Source: Daucus carota subsp. sativus
Taxonomy: Eukaryota; Streptophyta; Magnoliopsida; Apiales; Apiaceae
Assembly (NCBI RefSeq): GCF_001625215.2
Contig: NC_030381.2
Coordinates: forward strand, 46,498,689-46,562,688
DNA: 64,000 nt
Direction: 5' to 3'
The notes beneath the pieces are model-generated. The model was given only the letters and a program-made list of their open reading frames with translations. It searched no databases and had not been told where the DNA came from. Below are positions 33,634 to 45,600 of the stretch, piece after piece (within the stretch, counting starts at the first letter, position 1; the number at the start of each line of letters is the position of its first letter). A program made the position numbers and the translations under genes.

Positions 33634-36600
33634 TCAGTGCCCAACAGCTACAAGTCTTCCCGGGATCATTCTGGCAACCACTAGCCCGGCAGCCAATGCA
33701 GCTCCAAATATGGTATGCAATCTCACACAGAAATACTTGGCCATAAAGATCTTATTTTTGTCCTTGAATACAAATTTCCACATACATAATTAATTAAGGA
33801 ACACAGTCATAAAGCAAGAAATATATTGGGGGTTGCATTATGTTTTTCTAAATCACTTGACCACAGATGTCTAGTCTCCTATTGCTCTTTATTAAAGAGA
33901 GATCTGTTTATTTAAAAATACAAAAGTAGTATAACAATCTTTTAACAATTTGGTCGAAAGTTTAAGGAGTGTTCTACTGACCTCGTGATTCTCATCAACA
34001 AATCTAACCACGAGATTGCCAACAGGTAATGTAAGGGCACAAAGCAACTGAAATGGAATCATGAATACATTCAGGACAGTCAACAGAATTCAGAAGAGAA
34101 AATTGGGTAACAAAATCTATGAAAAAATTGAAAATACATATTTGAAACTAGAGTTAATGACTTACAACTGAAGAAAAGGGCAGGGCTCTGGTAAGACCAA
34201 ATGCAAACAGAAGTGCATAGAGTGCTACCACTGCTACCTTTACTATTTCTGAACCGGCATTTGTGCCAAGCCTTACCTGAATACCAAAAGAAGAAATGAA
34301 TTGCCTGTTCCATAATTTCTTGAATTAGATTTGACTTTCATAGGGAGTTTACTCACCAAGGGAGACAGTTTACCTACAGGTATATCTTCATTTATCTGAA
34401 ATGTCCATCATAAAATTCAGCAACTAGCCAAACAGTTAGAACAGAAGTTTCTAGAATAGCAAGAAAGAGAAGGAGATTACCTGATGAAAGTGACTGCAGA
34501 AAAGAATAAGTGTTGTAGTGAAGCCAGCAAGAACTGATGCGCAGAGGATTGTGCCACTTACTGGAAGCTCTCTTTAGGATGTAATTCTATATTAGTTTTA
34601 GTAAGGTAATTATATTCAAATCTGACTATTAGAGTAGATCTGCATAAATTTATCAAACCTTGTGCTACTCTGTAGTAAATAAAAAGCTGTAGTAGCAAAT
34701 GGACCAAATGCTGCAAAGCATAAGGGTTCCCCTAATCCTTGGTAACTCAAACGAAACGGTGGGCACTGCATTCAAATTAGTAAAGATAAAACCTGGTCTC
34801 TTCTATAGTCAGCATTGGAATACTAATTATAAACCACAAGGGTAAGATTTCTGTAAATTTTATTTAGATACAAGTGTGAAGTATAGCATGCTATAAGCAG
34901 TTCATCACATGGGAAAGGATGCGAAGGACAACTGATTTTGCCACTTATTGGAAAACTATCTCAGATCACTATGCATAGTTTACATTGATAATTCGGAACC
35001 TTACAAACAGGGTTCTTGGTCAAGTAACAGTAAACCAATTATTGAAACATATATTTTGTCATGAATTTCAACTAGATTACTGTGTTAGTTTCTACATCGG
35101 AGTTGCAACATCCCTTCCCTTCAACAAGTGATTACAAAATCCTCACTCTTCTTCATCCTACACTAAATAAATTATGTAAGCTACCCAAAAAAAATAAAAT
35201 TCCCTGACTTCTCATATCAGTCATTTTGATAAATACAACTTAACAACTGGTCTAACATACAATTCTTTAAATAGGTTCTTGTAAAGCTCAACAGAATACG
35301 GGACGTTTTTTAAGGCACTACTGTGTTTAAGAAAGAAGTCCAAGAGCACTTGATGCTTCAAATATTAACGAATGTAACCCGTGCTATTAGGGGAGTTGTA
35401 TTGCAGGGATTTCCTACTGCATGATTGCAGATGCTCTAACAGACTCGTGTTATCATTATATATTCAATAAAGGAGATTTCAGGTAATAAATTAGATTCTA
35501 TTATGTTATTAGTAACACGGACTCTACCTAATTGCTTTCTTATCATCTTTGAAGTGACTGAGAATACTGCTCAGTAAGACTTAGTACCTGATATATGTAG
35601 CCACAAATGACTGCACTTGCCAATAGTAATATGGATCTCAGACTTCCAGCCTCCAGAGATGCCCAAGAAAGGCCCATAAAACCAAGAACTAGTAGTAAGT
35701 AAGCAGCAATCAGGGTCCCCGTACGACTTCAAACATTCAATACAAACCATCAGCTATCAGCCATTACTGAAATGAAAGCTCATTTAACATCCCAAAAAGT
35801 GTAATGAGAGCTCATTTAACATCCCAAAAAGTGTAATGAGAAATCACTTTGTACCTGCCAACTAAGTTAACAACAGACTCTTTCTTGTTAACATCTGCTC
35901 CTGTATCAAAATCATAAACGTCGTTGCTGCCCATATTACACACTTGTAAATACACAGAAAAGAAAGGAAGTAAGAAAAACTAAGATGTTGATGACCTATT
36001 TTGAGAACACAACCCTAAGGAAGAAATAGCCTTAAGTAGGGCAAAAGGATGAGGGGAAAGAAGACAACAGGAAAAATTGCAATCATAACAGATTATCAAA
36101 CTTTTTTAAAAATTTCTCTAATATAAGTGCTCACCAAATCAGAACATGTAGTAGTAGCACTAGCTATTAGTGTGGAAATCCTCTGGGAAAGGTAGATAGT
36201 TCATAAGAAATAGACTAGCATATTTTGTGCTCAACTAGTCCAGTTTAAATAAAATTTCCATCTCAACAAAAAACTGTTTCTGGAAGAGATATTATTAAAT
36301 CTGTATATACTAATGGGCAGTTTCTGGATGTGGGTTTTGTTATTAACAGGTGCTTCCCAGTAAAATTAATAGTATAACACTAGGGAGTCTTACCTCAAGT
36401 TCAGCCAAGTGATTATAAGAATTGAAGAAGCCAGGATCACTAGGTAACGCCTGGCTGAAAATAGTCCAGACAGAGAATATGCAGCCGCACTTCCAACCTG
36501 CATGGCAAAGGTGATGACAGAGAGACATTATTTGATATACTTCTACAAATCATAGCAAGAAGGCAAAGGCTTAGTTAAATATCTGATCCAGTACCATGTT

Positions 36601-36710
36601 TAGAAATAAACGGAAGTAGAAATTAATGGGGTACATGTTTTGCAATTCACTTGAGAAGTGGGGTACTCTCTCTTGCGGATCATAATTATAAAGGTTCCAA
36701 GCAAAGCTGA

Positions 36711-36741
<31 letters not shown>

Positions 36742-37962
36742 GACATACCATAGTTACACAGGGTGCTTTACTGTTTTGATATCAATATGTCGGGACAGAA
36801 ATTTGTTAGACGTTACAAGATTAATCTCACCAAACTGGCTCATGCTTACTCTCATTAAATAACTAGAGACTAGAGATGAAATTCAATATGCAGTTTGGTG
36901 TGAATTTTTTCTTATTTCATTCTGGAAGACTAATGCAATTGTGCTATATACTTTAAATCACAAACAAAGTCAGTGTCTTACAGTGATGGGAACCAAAGCA
37001 ACAGAATATATTGGCAATTTAATGGCCCTCCATATCAAGGTTTCCCTAGGTACATCATCTTGTTTTGTGGCTTCAGAATGTTGTGCTCTGCTGTTGGAGG
37101 ACCAACAATACTGTCTTCTGATCTTAATATGTCTGTCACCAAGTCTGCTTCTATATACTCGACTGGCGATGCAGCAGCATGGTGATCTTTTGCCCTCAGA
37201 AGACAAAGTAGCCACTGAATAGTAGCTGTGAAATAAACAAACAACCCACTCATAATATAGTGTTTCCCCAATTTTGATAGGCATAGTTATTTTAGAAATT
37301 GCATACTAATAACTAACTGAATGTGCGACTCTTCAAGCCCTATAAAAGAAAACTTGCTCAGAAATTTTTGTGAACTCTTAAATTAATACAGGAGAAACGG
37401 AGATAAACATAAACAGAACGTGTGATCACTCTAGTTGTGAACATCGTCATTTCTGTTCTGACCAAGCCAAAACTGCACGAGTATTAGACATGATAATTGA
37501 GGTTACTCACCTGGGAGGTAAATAAAGACAGCAACAAAAGATAGCTTTAGGTTTCACAAACACATATCCTAATCCAATGTAATATTTTGTCAATGATTCA
37601 TTCGTGACATCCTTCCTGTGGTTTATGCTTGGTCTGGGGTTATATAAAAAATTAGAAATATAATGATAAATGGGTTTATCCTCTGTTGTCCCAGGGGACT
37701 CGGGTTCGACTCTGGCTCATTCGAAAAGTATTAAAACAGATAAATGGGTTTATCCTCTCCAGTTGAACTTTGTTTACCACATGTCCTAATGAATATAATC
37801 ATATCACATCATGAAACAACAGATGTGGCAAAAATTACAGTAAGAGTCTAAGAGATTATACAAGAAGGAGAAGTGATGAATGTTTCACCTTGTGATGATC
37901 TGAGTGGTCTGGTAATTGATTGGGTTTAGGTTGCATAGTGTGGCTGACATTGCCATGCTCAT
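33634..37962 (-). CDS. ABC4: 1,4-dihydroxy-2-naphthoate phytyltransferase (phylloquinone synthesis)
   Basis: Eleven minus-strand exons close in phase to 391 residues: 37889-37962, 36982-37225, 36394-36497, 35855-35926, 35588-35726, 34659-34765, 34481-34571, 34357-34395, 34166-34276, 33982-34047, 33634-33762. Residues 1 to about 80 are a plastid transit peptide. The UbiA fold follows: TLIWRAIKLPIYSVALVPIT, the Mg-prenyl site NDVYDFDTGAD (142-152), helices with GEPLCFAAFGPFATTAFYLL, then INEDIPVGKLSPLVRLGTNA (the second conserved region) and LLCALTLPVGNLVVRFVDEN. It is the plant MenA homologue: it joins DHNA to the phytyl chain in the chloroplast inner envelope, a step to vitamin K1 of photosystem I. 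Intron 1 holds a SINE-like repeat; intron 4 a 32-bp tandem duplication. Confidence 0.95.
35781..35845. repeat. 32-bp tandem duplication in ABC4 intron 4
   Basis: AGCTCATTTAACATCCCAAA and the following AAGTGTAATGAG are repeated directly, with the second copy just before exon 4. Non-coding. Confidence 0.85.
36716..36741. repeat. (TA)n microsatellite in ABC4 intron 2
   Basis: About thirteen TA units. Useful only as a polymorphic marker. Confidence 0.9.
37665..37758 (+). mobile_element. SINE-like tRNA-derived repeat in ABC4 intron 1
   Basis: GATAAATGGGTTTATCCTCT occurs at 37665-37684 and again at 37739-37758. Between them lie a B-box-like GGGTTCGACTCTGGCTCA and AGTATTAAAACA. The sequence matches the intronic repeat at 8211-8289 (reverse strand). 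The repeat of the head itself suggests two overlapping or tandem partial copies. Confidence 0.65.
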
Positions 37963-40053
37963 CCTCGCTTTACAATCTACAATATTATTCCCGTCTTCTG
38001 CTGCAAGTCTGCGAGGAAATGATACAGGGAGAGTGTGAATGTATCATTTGGATAATTGATTTTTTGAAATCTTATCTGCATATTCTGCAGCCAATTCTTT
38101 GCTGCCACTTGGGATCATCTGGGCCCACCTTGCATTTTCAAAAGACCAACTGCATTTAATTTGTAACCCAAAATCATGTTACAAAAATCGGGAATCGGAC
38201 TTAATCGGTTAAGTTATCGATTCAGGATTAATTGAAAATCGGAGATTAATAGGAAGGATTAATCAGAGTGAAAATCGGATGTATTTTAATATTAAAATAT
38301 TATTTAATATTTAGTTTTTATTATATTAGTTATAGAATAATTAATATATTTATTATATTCGTAAATATTATAATTGTTCATATTTAAATAATATAATATT
38401 TTTATTTTGATTATTTATTATATATACTTCGATTAAGAAAATTTTGTAAGGATTAATCGGATTTTAAAAATTGAATCGGTCGGCTACCTTATTGAAGATT
38501 AATCGGTTAAATCGGAGATTTTTAAACACTGCCCAAAATACAAAATATAACCAAACATTTTTTTGGGCGACATTTTTCCGTTACTTTTGTCCCACTCATT
38601 TTATATTTACTTTTTTTATTATTTTAATATTTTTATAAAATATAAATTTATAATTCATAGTTTTTAAATTTTAAAAAAAACTTGAATATTAATATTTTAT
38701 GCAGAAAAGAATTTAAAATTAAGTTATAACACAGTATTTCACATGAATATTAAAATACGTGTCGCATCACTGTCCTCGAATGAAAAAATACTCTCTAGCA
38801 TGATTTTTGGTAAAAATAGTGCCAACACACCGATAAATATTAATTCAAGAAAAAAAATTACATATTCTTTCATAAATAAAAATTTATTTCAAAAACTAAG
38901 ATAAGACAAATATTATCATGAAAATATATAAATATATAAGTTAACGCATGTTTTTTAACACAAAATCGACTTGCAAAATGACCTAGAAAAGTTGGCCCAA
39001 AATTATACATTACAAACCATTTAAGTAGGCCTGGTCAAACATATTCAATTTGCTGATCACTAATTATCAAATATTTATAAAATAAAATAAAAAACCACTT
39101 CAATGGTATGATGAATATCTTAGAATAAAATGCTTTCGACTTATATTTGGAGCAATAAATACAGTGCTCCATATTTGACACATCTTAAAATTGAGAAGCA
39201 GTGAGAAACGAATGAAAATGATGAGATGGAGATAATCAACTGATTGAGGGAAATAATTAATATGTTTTGTATCAAAAATTATTATTCATAAACCTAGAGA
39301 CCATCCTAGAGAGTATTCATGGCTCCTAGCTCACACATAGCAGAATTATCTACAAGAAGGCATATTTGGTAAAAATAATAAATTTTGGATAATAATTCTA
39401 TCATCATGCATTGACTTTTATTGAGAACTAAAATGTATAAAAATATTCTAACAAGCCGAACCGAAAAATAATTTTAATCTTTTCGGAAAACGTCATTAAG
39501 ATAGATATTATCACCAAAAGCTATTCATAAATTAAAAATTTGGTAAATCAGAATATTATACGAATGAATACATATATGATATATATCCATTTACAAAAGA
39601 GTGATATAATATTGCATGTATTGCGCGTTGGGAGCTTTCACCGACATACAATTCCCTATAAATTTGGTATAGTTAAAACTGTCCATTTTTGGTTCATGGT
39701 CAAAAAATGTTTGAGTACAAAATAAGCATTACAACTATAAAGAAAATTATTGAAGGGGGAGAGAGAAGTTGTAACACCTATCCTCCCCATTTCTCCGGCC
39801 ACCATCACCACCTCTGCCGCCGCCGCCCCACCACCACCACCCTGCCTTGATAGTCTAACTCATAATACATTTGAATATTTACATACCATGACAGACATTT
39901 TCATAATAATACCTTAATTATAATAAAGACTCTGTTTTTTCTTCCCATGCATGCATGTGTTATTATGAAGCAGAACACAAAGCCTCATTTCTATTGAGTT
40001 TTTGTGATTGTTTTTGTTGTGTTTTTCTGCGGCTCTGCGCTGCTAGCTAGGTG
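37963..40053. other. divergent upstream region of ABC4 (-) and ARO (+)
   Basis: Holds the AATCGG-rich element at about 38180-38535 and otherwise AT-rich sequence. A CCACCACCACC/GCCGCCGCC tract near 39790-39840 probably belongs to the ARO leader or promoter; it is followed by stops and I do not call it coding. Confidence 0.5.
38180..38535. repeat. AATCGG-rich transposon-like element, possibly hAT-derived
   Basis: Both ends carry clustered TTAATCGG/AATCGG motifs (GGGAATCGGACTTAATCGG on the left, AGATTAATCGGTTAAATCGG and TTTTTAAACACTG on the right) around an AT-rich core. CAGTGTTTAAAAA is a common hAT terminus in plants. No target duplication was fixed. Confidence 0.4.
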
Positions 40054-41997
40054 ATGGCTGAGATTGTGAAACAAATATTAGCCAAGCCTATACAATTGGC
40101 TGATAATGTTGTGAAAGCAGCAGATGTGACCAACAATTTTAAGCAAGAATGTGCAGAAATCAAGACCAAGACAGAGAAGCTTGCAGGCCTTTTACGACAA
40201 GCTGCTCGCGCAAGCAATGACCTCTATGAGCGTCCTACGCGAAGGATTATTGATGATACGGAGCAGGTTCTTGACAAAACTCTTGTGCTGGTGGACAAAT
40301 GTCGCGCCAGTGGGCTTAGAAGGATTTTTACCATCATTCCTGCAGCTGCATTTAGGAAAACCTCACAGCAACTTGAGAATTCTATTGGAGATGTTTCGTG
40401 GCTTCTTCGTGTTTCTGCTCCTGCGGATGACAGGGATGATGAGTATCTTGGGCTGCCTCCCATCGCGGCAAATGAGCCTATTTTGTGCCTGATATGGGAG
40501 CAAGTGGCCATTTTGTGCTCTGGCTCCATTGAGGACAGGGCTGATGCTGCAGCCTCGCTTGTTTCGTTGGCTCGGGACAATGATAGATATGGAAAACTAA
40601 TTATTGAGGAGGGTGGTGTTCCGCCTTTGTTGAAGTTGGTTAAAGAAGGGAAAATGGAAGGCCAAGAGAATGCTGCTAGGGCGATAGGCTTGCTGGGGCG
40701 CGATCCAGAGAGCGTTGAGCAGATAGTGAATTCAGGTGTCTGTTCAGTGTTTGGGAAAATCCTTAAAGAAGGGCATATGAAGGTTCAGATTGTGGTGGCT
40801 TGGGCTGTGTCTGAGTTAGCTGCTAATCATCCCAAATGCCAAGACCATTTTGCACAAAACAATGCTATTAGGCTGTTGGTGAGTCATTTGGCCTTTGAGA
40901 CGATTCAAGAACATAGTAAGTACGCGATTGCTAGTAAGCACAACATGTCGTCGCTCCATACAGTTGTCATGGCGAAGAATGACAATACTGGGAGCCATGA
41001 AGCTGAAGAAGATATGTCTAGTAGAGTTTCTAGGCCAAGCGCGGTGACTAATCCAAGCCAAATGCACAATGTGGTAACGAATACAATGGCGTTGAAGTCC
41101 ACTTCACAAAAACACCCAAATTTTCAAGCTAATAGTAATGATGCTTGGCAAAACAATCAGCAACAGCAGCAGCAGCAGCAGCACCACCACCCGAATGTTG
41201 CACTAAACGGAACAAGCATTAAGGGCAGAGAGTACGAGGATCCAATCACCAAGGCCGAAATGAAGGCCATGTCTGCTCGGGCACTCAGGCACCTCTGTGC
41301 AAATAATGTGGCGATATGCAAAAGCGTGACAGAATCAAGAGCCCTTTTATGTTTCGCGGTGCTGTTAGAAAAAGGACCTGACGATGTCCAATACAACTCA
41401 GCATTAGCGCTGATGGAAATCACTGCAGTGGCTGAAGAAAGTTCAGATTTAAGGAAAACAGCTTTTAAGCCAACTGCACCAGCTGCCAAAGCAGTTGTGG
41501 ATCAACTACTCAAAATAATCGAGAAAGCCGACTCCGACCTGTTGGGTCCATGTATCAATGCTATCGGGAACTTGGCAAGAACTTTCAGGGCTACTGAAAC
41601 AAGGATCGTACCCCCTTTGGTCAGACTTCTCGACGAAAGGGAGCCTGAGATCACGAGAGAAGCTGCATTTGCACTAAACAAGTTTGCAGGCACGGATAAT
41701 TTCCTCCATGTGAATCACTCCAAGGCAATCATCGCTGCAGGAGGAGCTAAGCATCTGATTCAACACGTGTATTTCGCGGAACAGATGGTGCAGATACCGT
41801 CACTGATACTACTGTGCTACATTGCACTACATGTTCCTGATAGTGAAGAGTTAGCCCAGGAAGAGGTGTTGATAGTGCTGGAATGGGGATTAAAGCAAGG
41901 ACATTTGGTGCAAGATCCTGACATTGAAACACTGCTGTTGGAATCAAAAAGTAGACTGGTACTTTACCAATCTAGAGGTACGAGAGGATTTCATTAA
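40054..41997 (+). CDS. ARMADILLO REPEAT ONLY (ARO) protein
   Basis: Intronless, 647 residues from the ATG at 40054. The N-terminal part (MAEIVKQILAKPIQLADNVV to about 130) is the helical domain typical of ARO proteins. Armadillo repeats follow: ADAAASLVSLARDNDRYGKL, GGVPPLLKLVKEGKMEGQEN, VQIVVAWAVSELAANHPKCQ, then a low-complexity break (about 300-390, with SRVSRPSAVTNP and an eight-Gln run before HHH), and more repeats with LGPCINAIGNLARTF and ITREAAFALNKFAG. In Arabidopsis four ARO proteins exist; ARO1 supports polarised pollen tube growth and ARO2-4 root hair growth (known). They act in the cytoplasm and at the tip membrane. Which of ARO1/2/3/4 this is cannot be settled here, so no symbol is given. 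Confidence 0.93.
   Translation: MAEIVKQILAKPIQLADNVVKAADVTNNFKQECAEIKTKTEKLAGLLRQAARASNDLYERPTRRIIDDTEQVLDKTLVLVDKCRASGLRRIFTIIPAAAFRKTSQQLENSIGDVSWLLRVSAPADDRDDEYLGLPPIAANEPILCLIWEQVAILCSGSIEDRADAAASLVSLARDNDRYGKLIIEEGGVPPLLKLVKEGKMEGQENAARAIGLLGRDPESVEQIVNSGVCSVFGKILKEGHMKVQIVVAWAVSELAANHPKCQDHFAQNNAIRLLVSHLAFETIQEHSKYAIASKHNMSSLHTVVMAKNDNTGSHEAEEDMSSRVSRPSAVTNPSQMHNVVTNTMALKSTSQKHPNFQANSNDAWQNNQQQQQQQQHHHPNVALNGTSIKGREYEDPITKAEMKAMSARALRHLCANNVAICKSVTESRALLCFAVLLEKGPDDVQYNSALALMEITAVAEESSDLRKTAFKPTAPAAKAVVDQLLKIIEKADSDLLGPCINAIGNLARTFRATETRIVPPLVRLLDEREPEITREAAFALNKFAGTDNFLHVNHSKAIIAAGGAKHLIQHVYFAEQMVQIPSLILLCYIALHVPDSEELAQEEVLIVLEWGLKQGHLVQDPDIETLLLESKSRLVLYQSRGTRGFH
41160..41190 (+). repeat. 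CAG/CAC repeat coding poly-Gln/His in ARO
   Basis: (CAG)n then (CAC)n encodes eight Gln and three His in the linker between two blocks of armadillo repeats. Length polymorphism would be expected. Confidence 0.9.
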
Positions 41998-42615
41998 GTC
42001 ATTATTATCGATTAATTTGTACAATATTATCCAAGAGCTTTACGGAAGATTTGGCTTCTTGAATCACAATTTTACGCTTAATGTAGATGCACATATCTTT
42101 TGTAAAAATTACAGGATTCATGTGTGCTCCCACACTCATTGTATTGGTATCAACTTTCTTTTGTCATTTGTTGTAATGTTCAACAATTAGCATTCTTAAT
42201 CTGTAGAGGGCCTTGCCGATCTTTCTTTCCTACAAGTACATTTGTTGAATAATAATGCACTCTTTTTTTTTTTTGCAAAAATCATATAATTTATTCGCAA
42301 ACAAAGATGTTACAACACTTTGGCATTATTAATGCGTAATTCCCGTACCAAATAAGGATGCTTCTACACCTTTTAATTGGCTTGGTTCTATAATACATCC
42401 CATTGTAGCAATTCTATGAACTCTGCATCGTCGAGACTATGTCACATTTGGGTAGGCTAGAAAGCCACTAAAGAAACCCAAATTGCAGGAAGTGTTCTCT
42501 TATGCAGTGTAGAAGAGTGTTTTTATACTAACCTAATAATAGGCAAAAGCTCCCTAAATTCTATAACATAATTTGGACTGACAAAGGGTAAAACATTGAG
42601 AGCTCAACTAATGGA
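41998..42615. other. convergent 3' flanks of ARO and AK-HSDH
   Basis: No gene is supported. The 88-codon frame at 41924-42190 overlaps the ARO end in another frame. Confidence 0.55.
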
Positions 42616-45600
42616 TTATGATGGTGCACCAAGATATGAAGCAAGCCGCAAAATATCACTGAATACTCCACCAGCTGTCACCTCTGCCCCAGCACCGGGA
42701 CCTCGAATTATTAGAGGTTGCTTGTTGTATCTTTCAGTTGTGAAAGCAATGATGTTATCGGACCCAGAAAGCTGTGCGAACGGGTGCTCTTTTTTGTATC
42801 TTTTCAATTCAACAACACCTTTTTGATTTACAGCATCCACCACCCCAACGTACCTTAGAACCTTCAGACAATTCAAGTTTACAAATCCCATAAATATCAT
42901 ATAAGAATAATAAGATGCATCATACAACATGCTCAATCCAGTGTGTCAACTTCAATAATATGTATTTCTATTCGGTTTCCTCACATTCAAACTAGTAAAT
43001 TATTGCATTTCTACTTTTAATAACAAGATATGTGACTCAGATGCAAAACTGGCAACATATTGACTTGCAGACCCAATTTCACACAGATATTTATCAAATA
43101 CTTTTTAGGTCATAAACAAATATCTACTTCGCCAGGCCCATAATATGCTAAATAAATTTTCATGTATCATTACCAAGGTTAAAAAACAAAGTATGATTGT
43201 CTTGTTTTTTTATTCAAGGTTATATAACCCATGTAACTGCAAGTCAAACTTAAAAGTTACACTTTTAAGAAAAAGACCCACACACCTAATAGGTTTTTAA
43301 CACATGTCTTATCTTTAAATTGAATAATTAACAGTTGTAAATTATTAGGATGACCTTAACAGAAAAAGGGCTTTACAAATCTTCAGTTGGGTTTTAATTG
43401 TAGTGATACATAATAGATATTTACAGTTAGTAGATAATAGGTTTATTTAATAATGCATAAAGAATAGATGTATAAATAGTATAGTTGACAAGTGTGCGTA
43501 AGAACTCACTTCCCCCGCATTTTCAGCATCCTCTCGTTTTCTGGTCATATCTGAATCAAACTGTGGTAGCTGTAGCAGAAATTCTTCGGCTGACGCAATA
43601 TCCTTAAGAAATAATCACAAAAACATAAAAGCATCAATATATACAACAAGATACATGATATACACATTGGCCCAGAAAGGTTTATACACATTGGCAATAG
43701 CATTCAATATAATATTCACCACAGGATACACAAAGAGATTAATACTCTCACTACCATTTGGAAATCAAACTCTACTGTATTATTTAACTTTTCCAGTGTC
43801 TATAAGTAGCAGTTTTATCTGATTGTCAGAATAACTTGACTTTTCTACATAAAATAATGTTACATTTTAACAAGGGAAAGCAACAAAAGAAATTATCAAA
43901 TCTTTCATACTGTACCGGTGTACAATGTACTTTTCTTATTTTAACACATGCCAACAAAACTGTAGGACTCATGATTCTTCTATTTTTTTCCTACCATAAT
44001 GGACTGCTTTTATAATGCTTTTTCTTAAGCTGCATATTATTAACGCTCTAAAATATACGCAGAGATATTTTATATTAGATGCGAAAATACAATTAAAAAA
44101 TTCCTCACCCTTAGTGGTTCTGGAACAAGGCTCTGTACAGGAATATCAGACAGTTCGAGCTTTAATCCAGATTCTCTAGCAAGAATTATTACCTGCATTA
44201 TAAAAGGGCATATAAGGCTACAGATATATTACTTCATTTCACAGTGCATGTAAATTACAGCCCGCAAAATATAGCAAGTAACTGGTGAGGCTTAGGTGAC
44301 CACAACTTAGAAACATTTATAACAAGTAAACATTCCTTTCAGATTGTGAAAGTTTCCTCTTTCCATGTATAAGAGGTGGCCGCCATGCTGTTGGTTAAGA
44401 CTTACCTAGCTTGATATCTCTGACAAATAGTACTCTAAGAATTATGTATGTCAAAATTCTGAAATATGACATATATACTAAAGATACAAATGTCGCAGTC
44501 CAACTTGTCATAAATAAGACCCACACTAACCAAACAACTTTAAAGGAACCCACTTGAGCAAGGCCCGTCTTATTTTTACAGAATCACCCTTTCACAAGAA
44601 TTTCTCTTTATCTTCCCCCCTTTCATTCTTTTAGGTTCGCATACAACCTCCTACAATTCTAACTGTTTCATAGGCTCAAAAAAATTCAACCAAGTTTAAC
44701 TACTATGCTTTGATCGATAAGTATTTAGACACTGCAACATTGTGAAACTGTAAGTTACAATACTTTCTTCAATATAAAAGAAGATTCTAATCTACCACAT
44801 ACAACGCACAGGTTAGTACAAGGCAGAGGGAAACAAATAAAGTTCACGTTTGATATTAATTATAAACGAGCACCTTTCTAGCAACATCAGTTCCGGCTAG
44901 ATCATCCCTTGGATCTGGTTCAGTATACCCTGCCGCTTTTGCCTCACTTACCACTTCACTAAAAGATGTTGTACTCTTGAAGTTGTTGAATATGTAACTA
45001 AGAGTCCCGCTGCATTTAGAAATCATATACTTAGAGTTAGAACCCTTTCAGGGTTGGAGCAGGAACATGAATAAACCATTTACTTTTTATATATGCCAGA
45101 CTTTGTACTAAAAAATAGTATACATAAATATAACAGGGTTATCAATACCCTAATTCTTTGGGTCCAAATATATCAAGTGCATCATTAATTGCTCTCCATT
45201 CTCAATTTGCTCACTAGAGACTTCAAAGGTACAGTCTGTTTACATGATTTCCTTTAATTAAACTTAACATTGACCGTCAATTCAGCTGTTAGGGTGTGTA
45301 AATTGGGCATGAATATTACATATATGTATAGCTCATGTTAGGATTTATACAGCTTAAGTATTAATCTCCATTAAACATCCATTTGTGTACTAATCTTTAA
45401 GTTCTTGCATATATACATCCAAACTTACCAACTAAAGCCTCAAGCTTCTGTCCAAATCAACATTCGAAATAGATTTGAGGAGAACCCTTATGAAAACATA
45501 GCTTAAAGGATGGTATTGCATTGCCTTGGCATACATTTTTTTTTTTTCAGCATCCCGACGAAACTCAAGACTCCAACATCTTCGGTTTTAAAAGTAAAAC

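Noticed and set aside
36970-37284. 104-codon minus frame as a complete small gene
   Set aside because: It is exon 2 of the phylloquinone prenyltransferase with intron sequence on both ends.
39780-39840. CCACCACC/GCCGCCGCC tract as a proline-rich protein
   Set aside because: The open stretch is short and stopped soon after; more likely leader or promoter sequence of the ARO gene.
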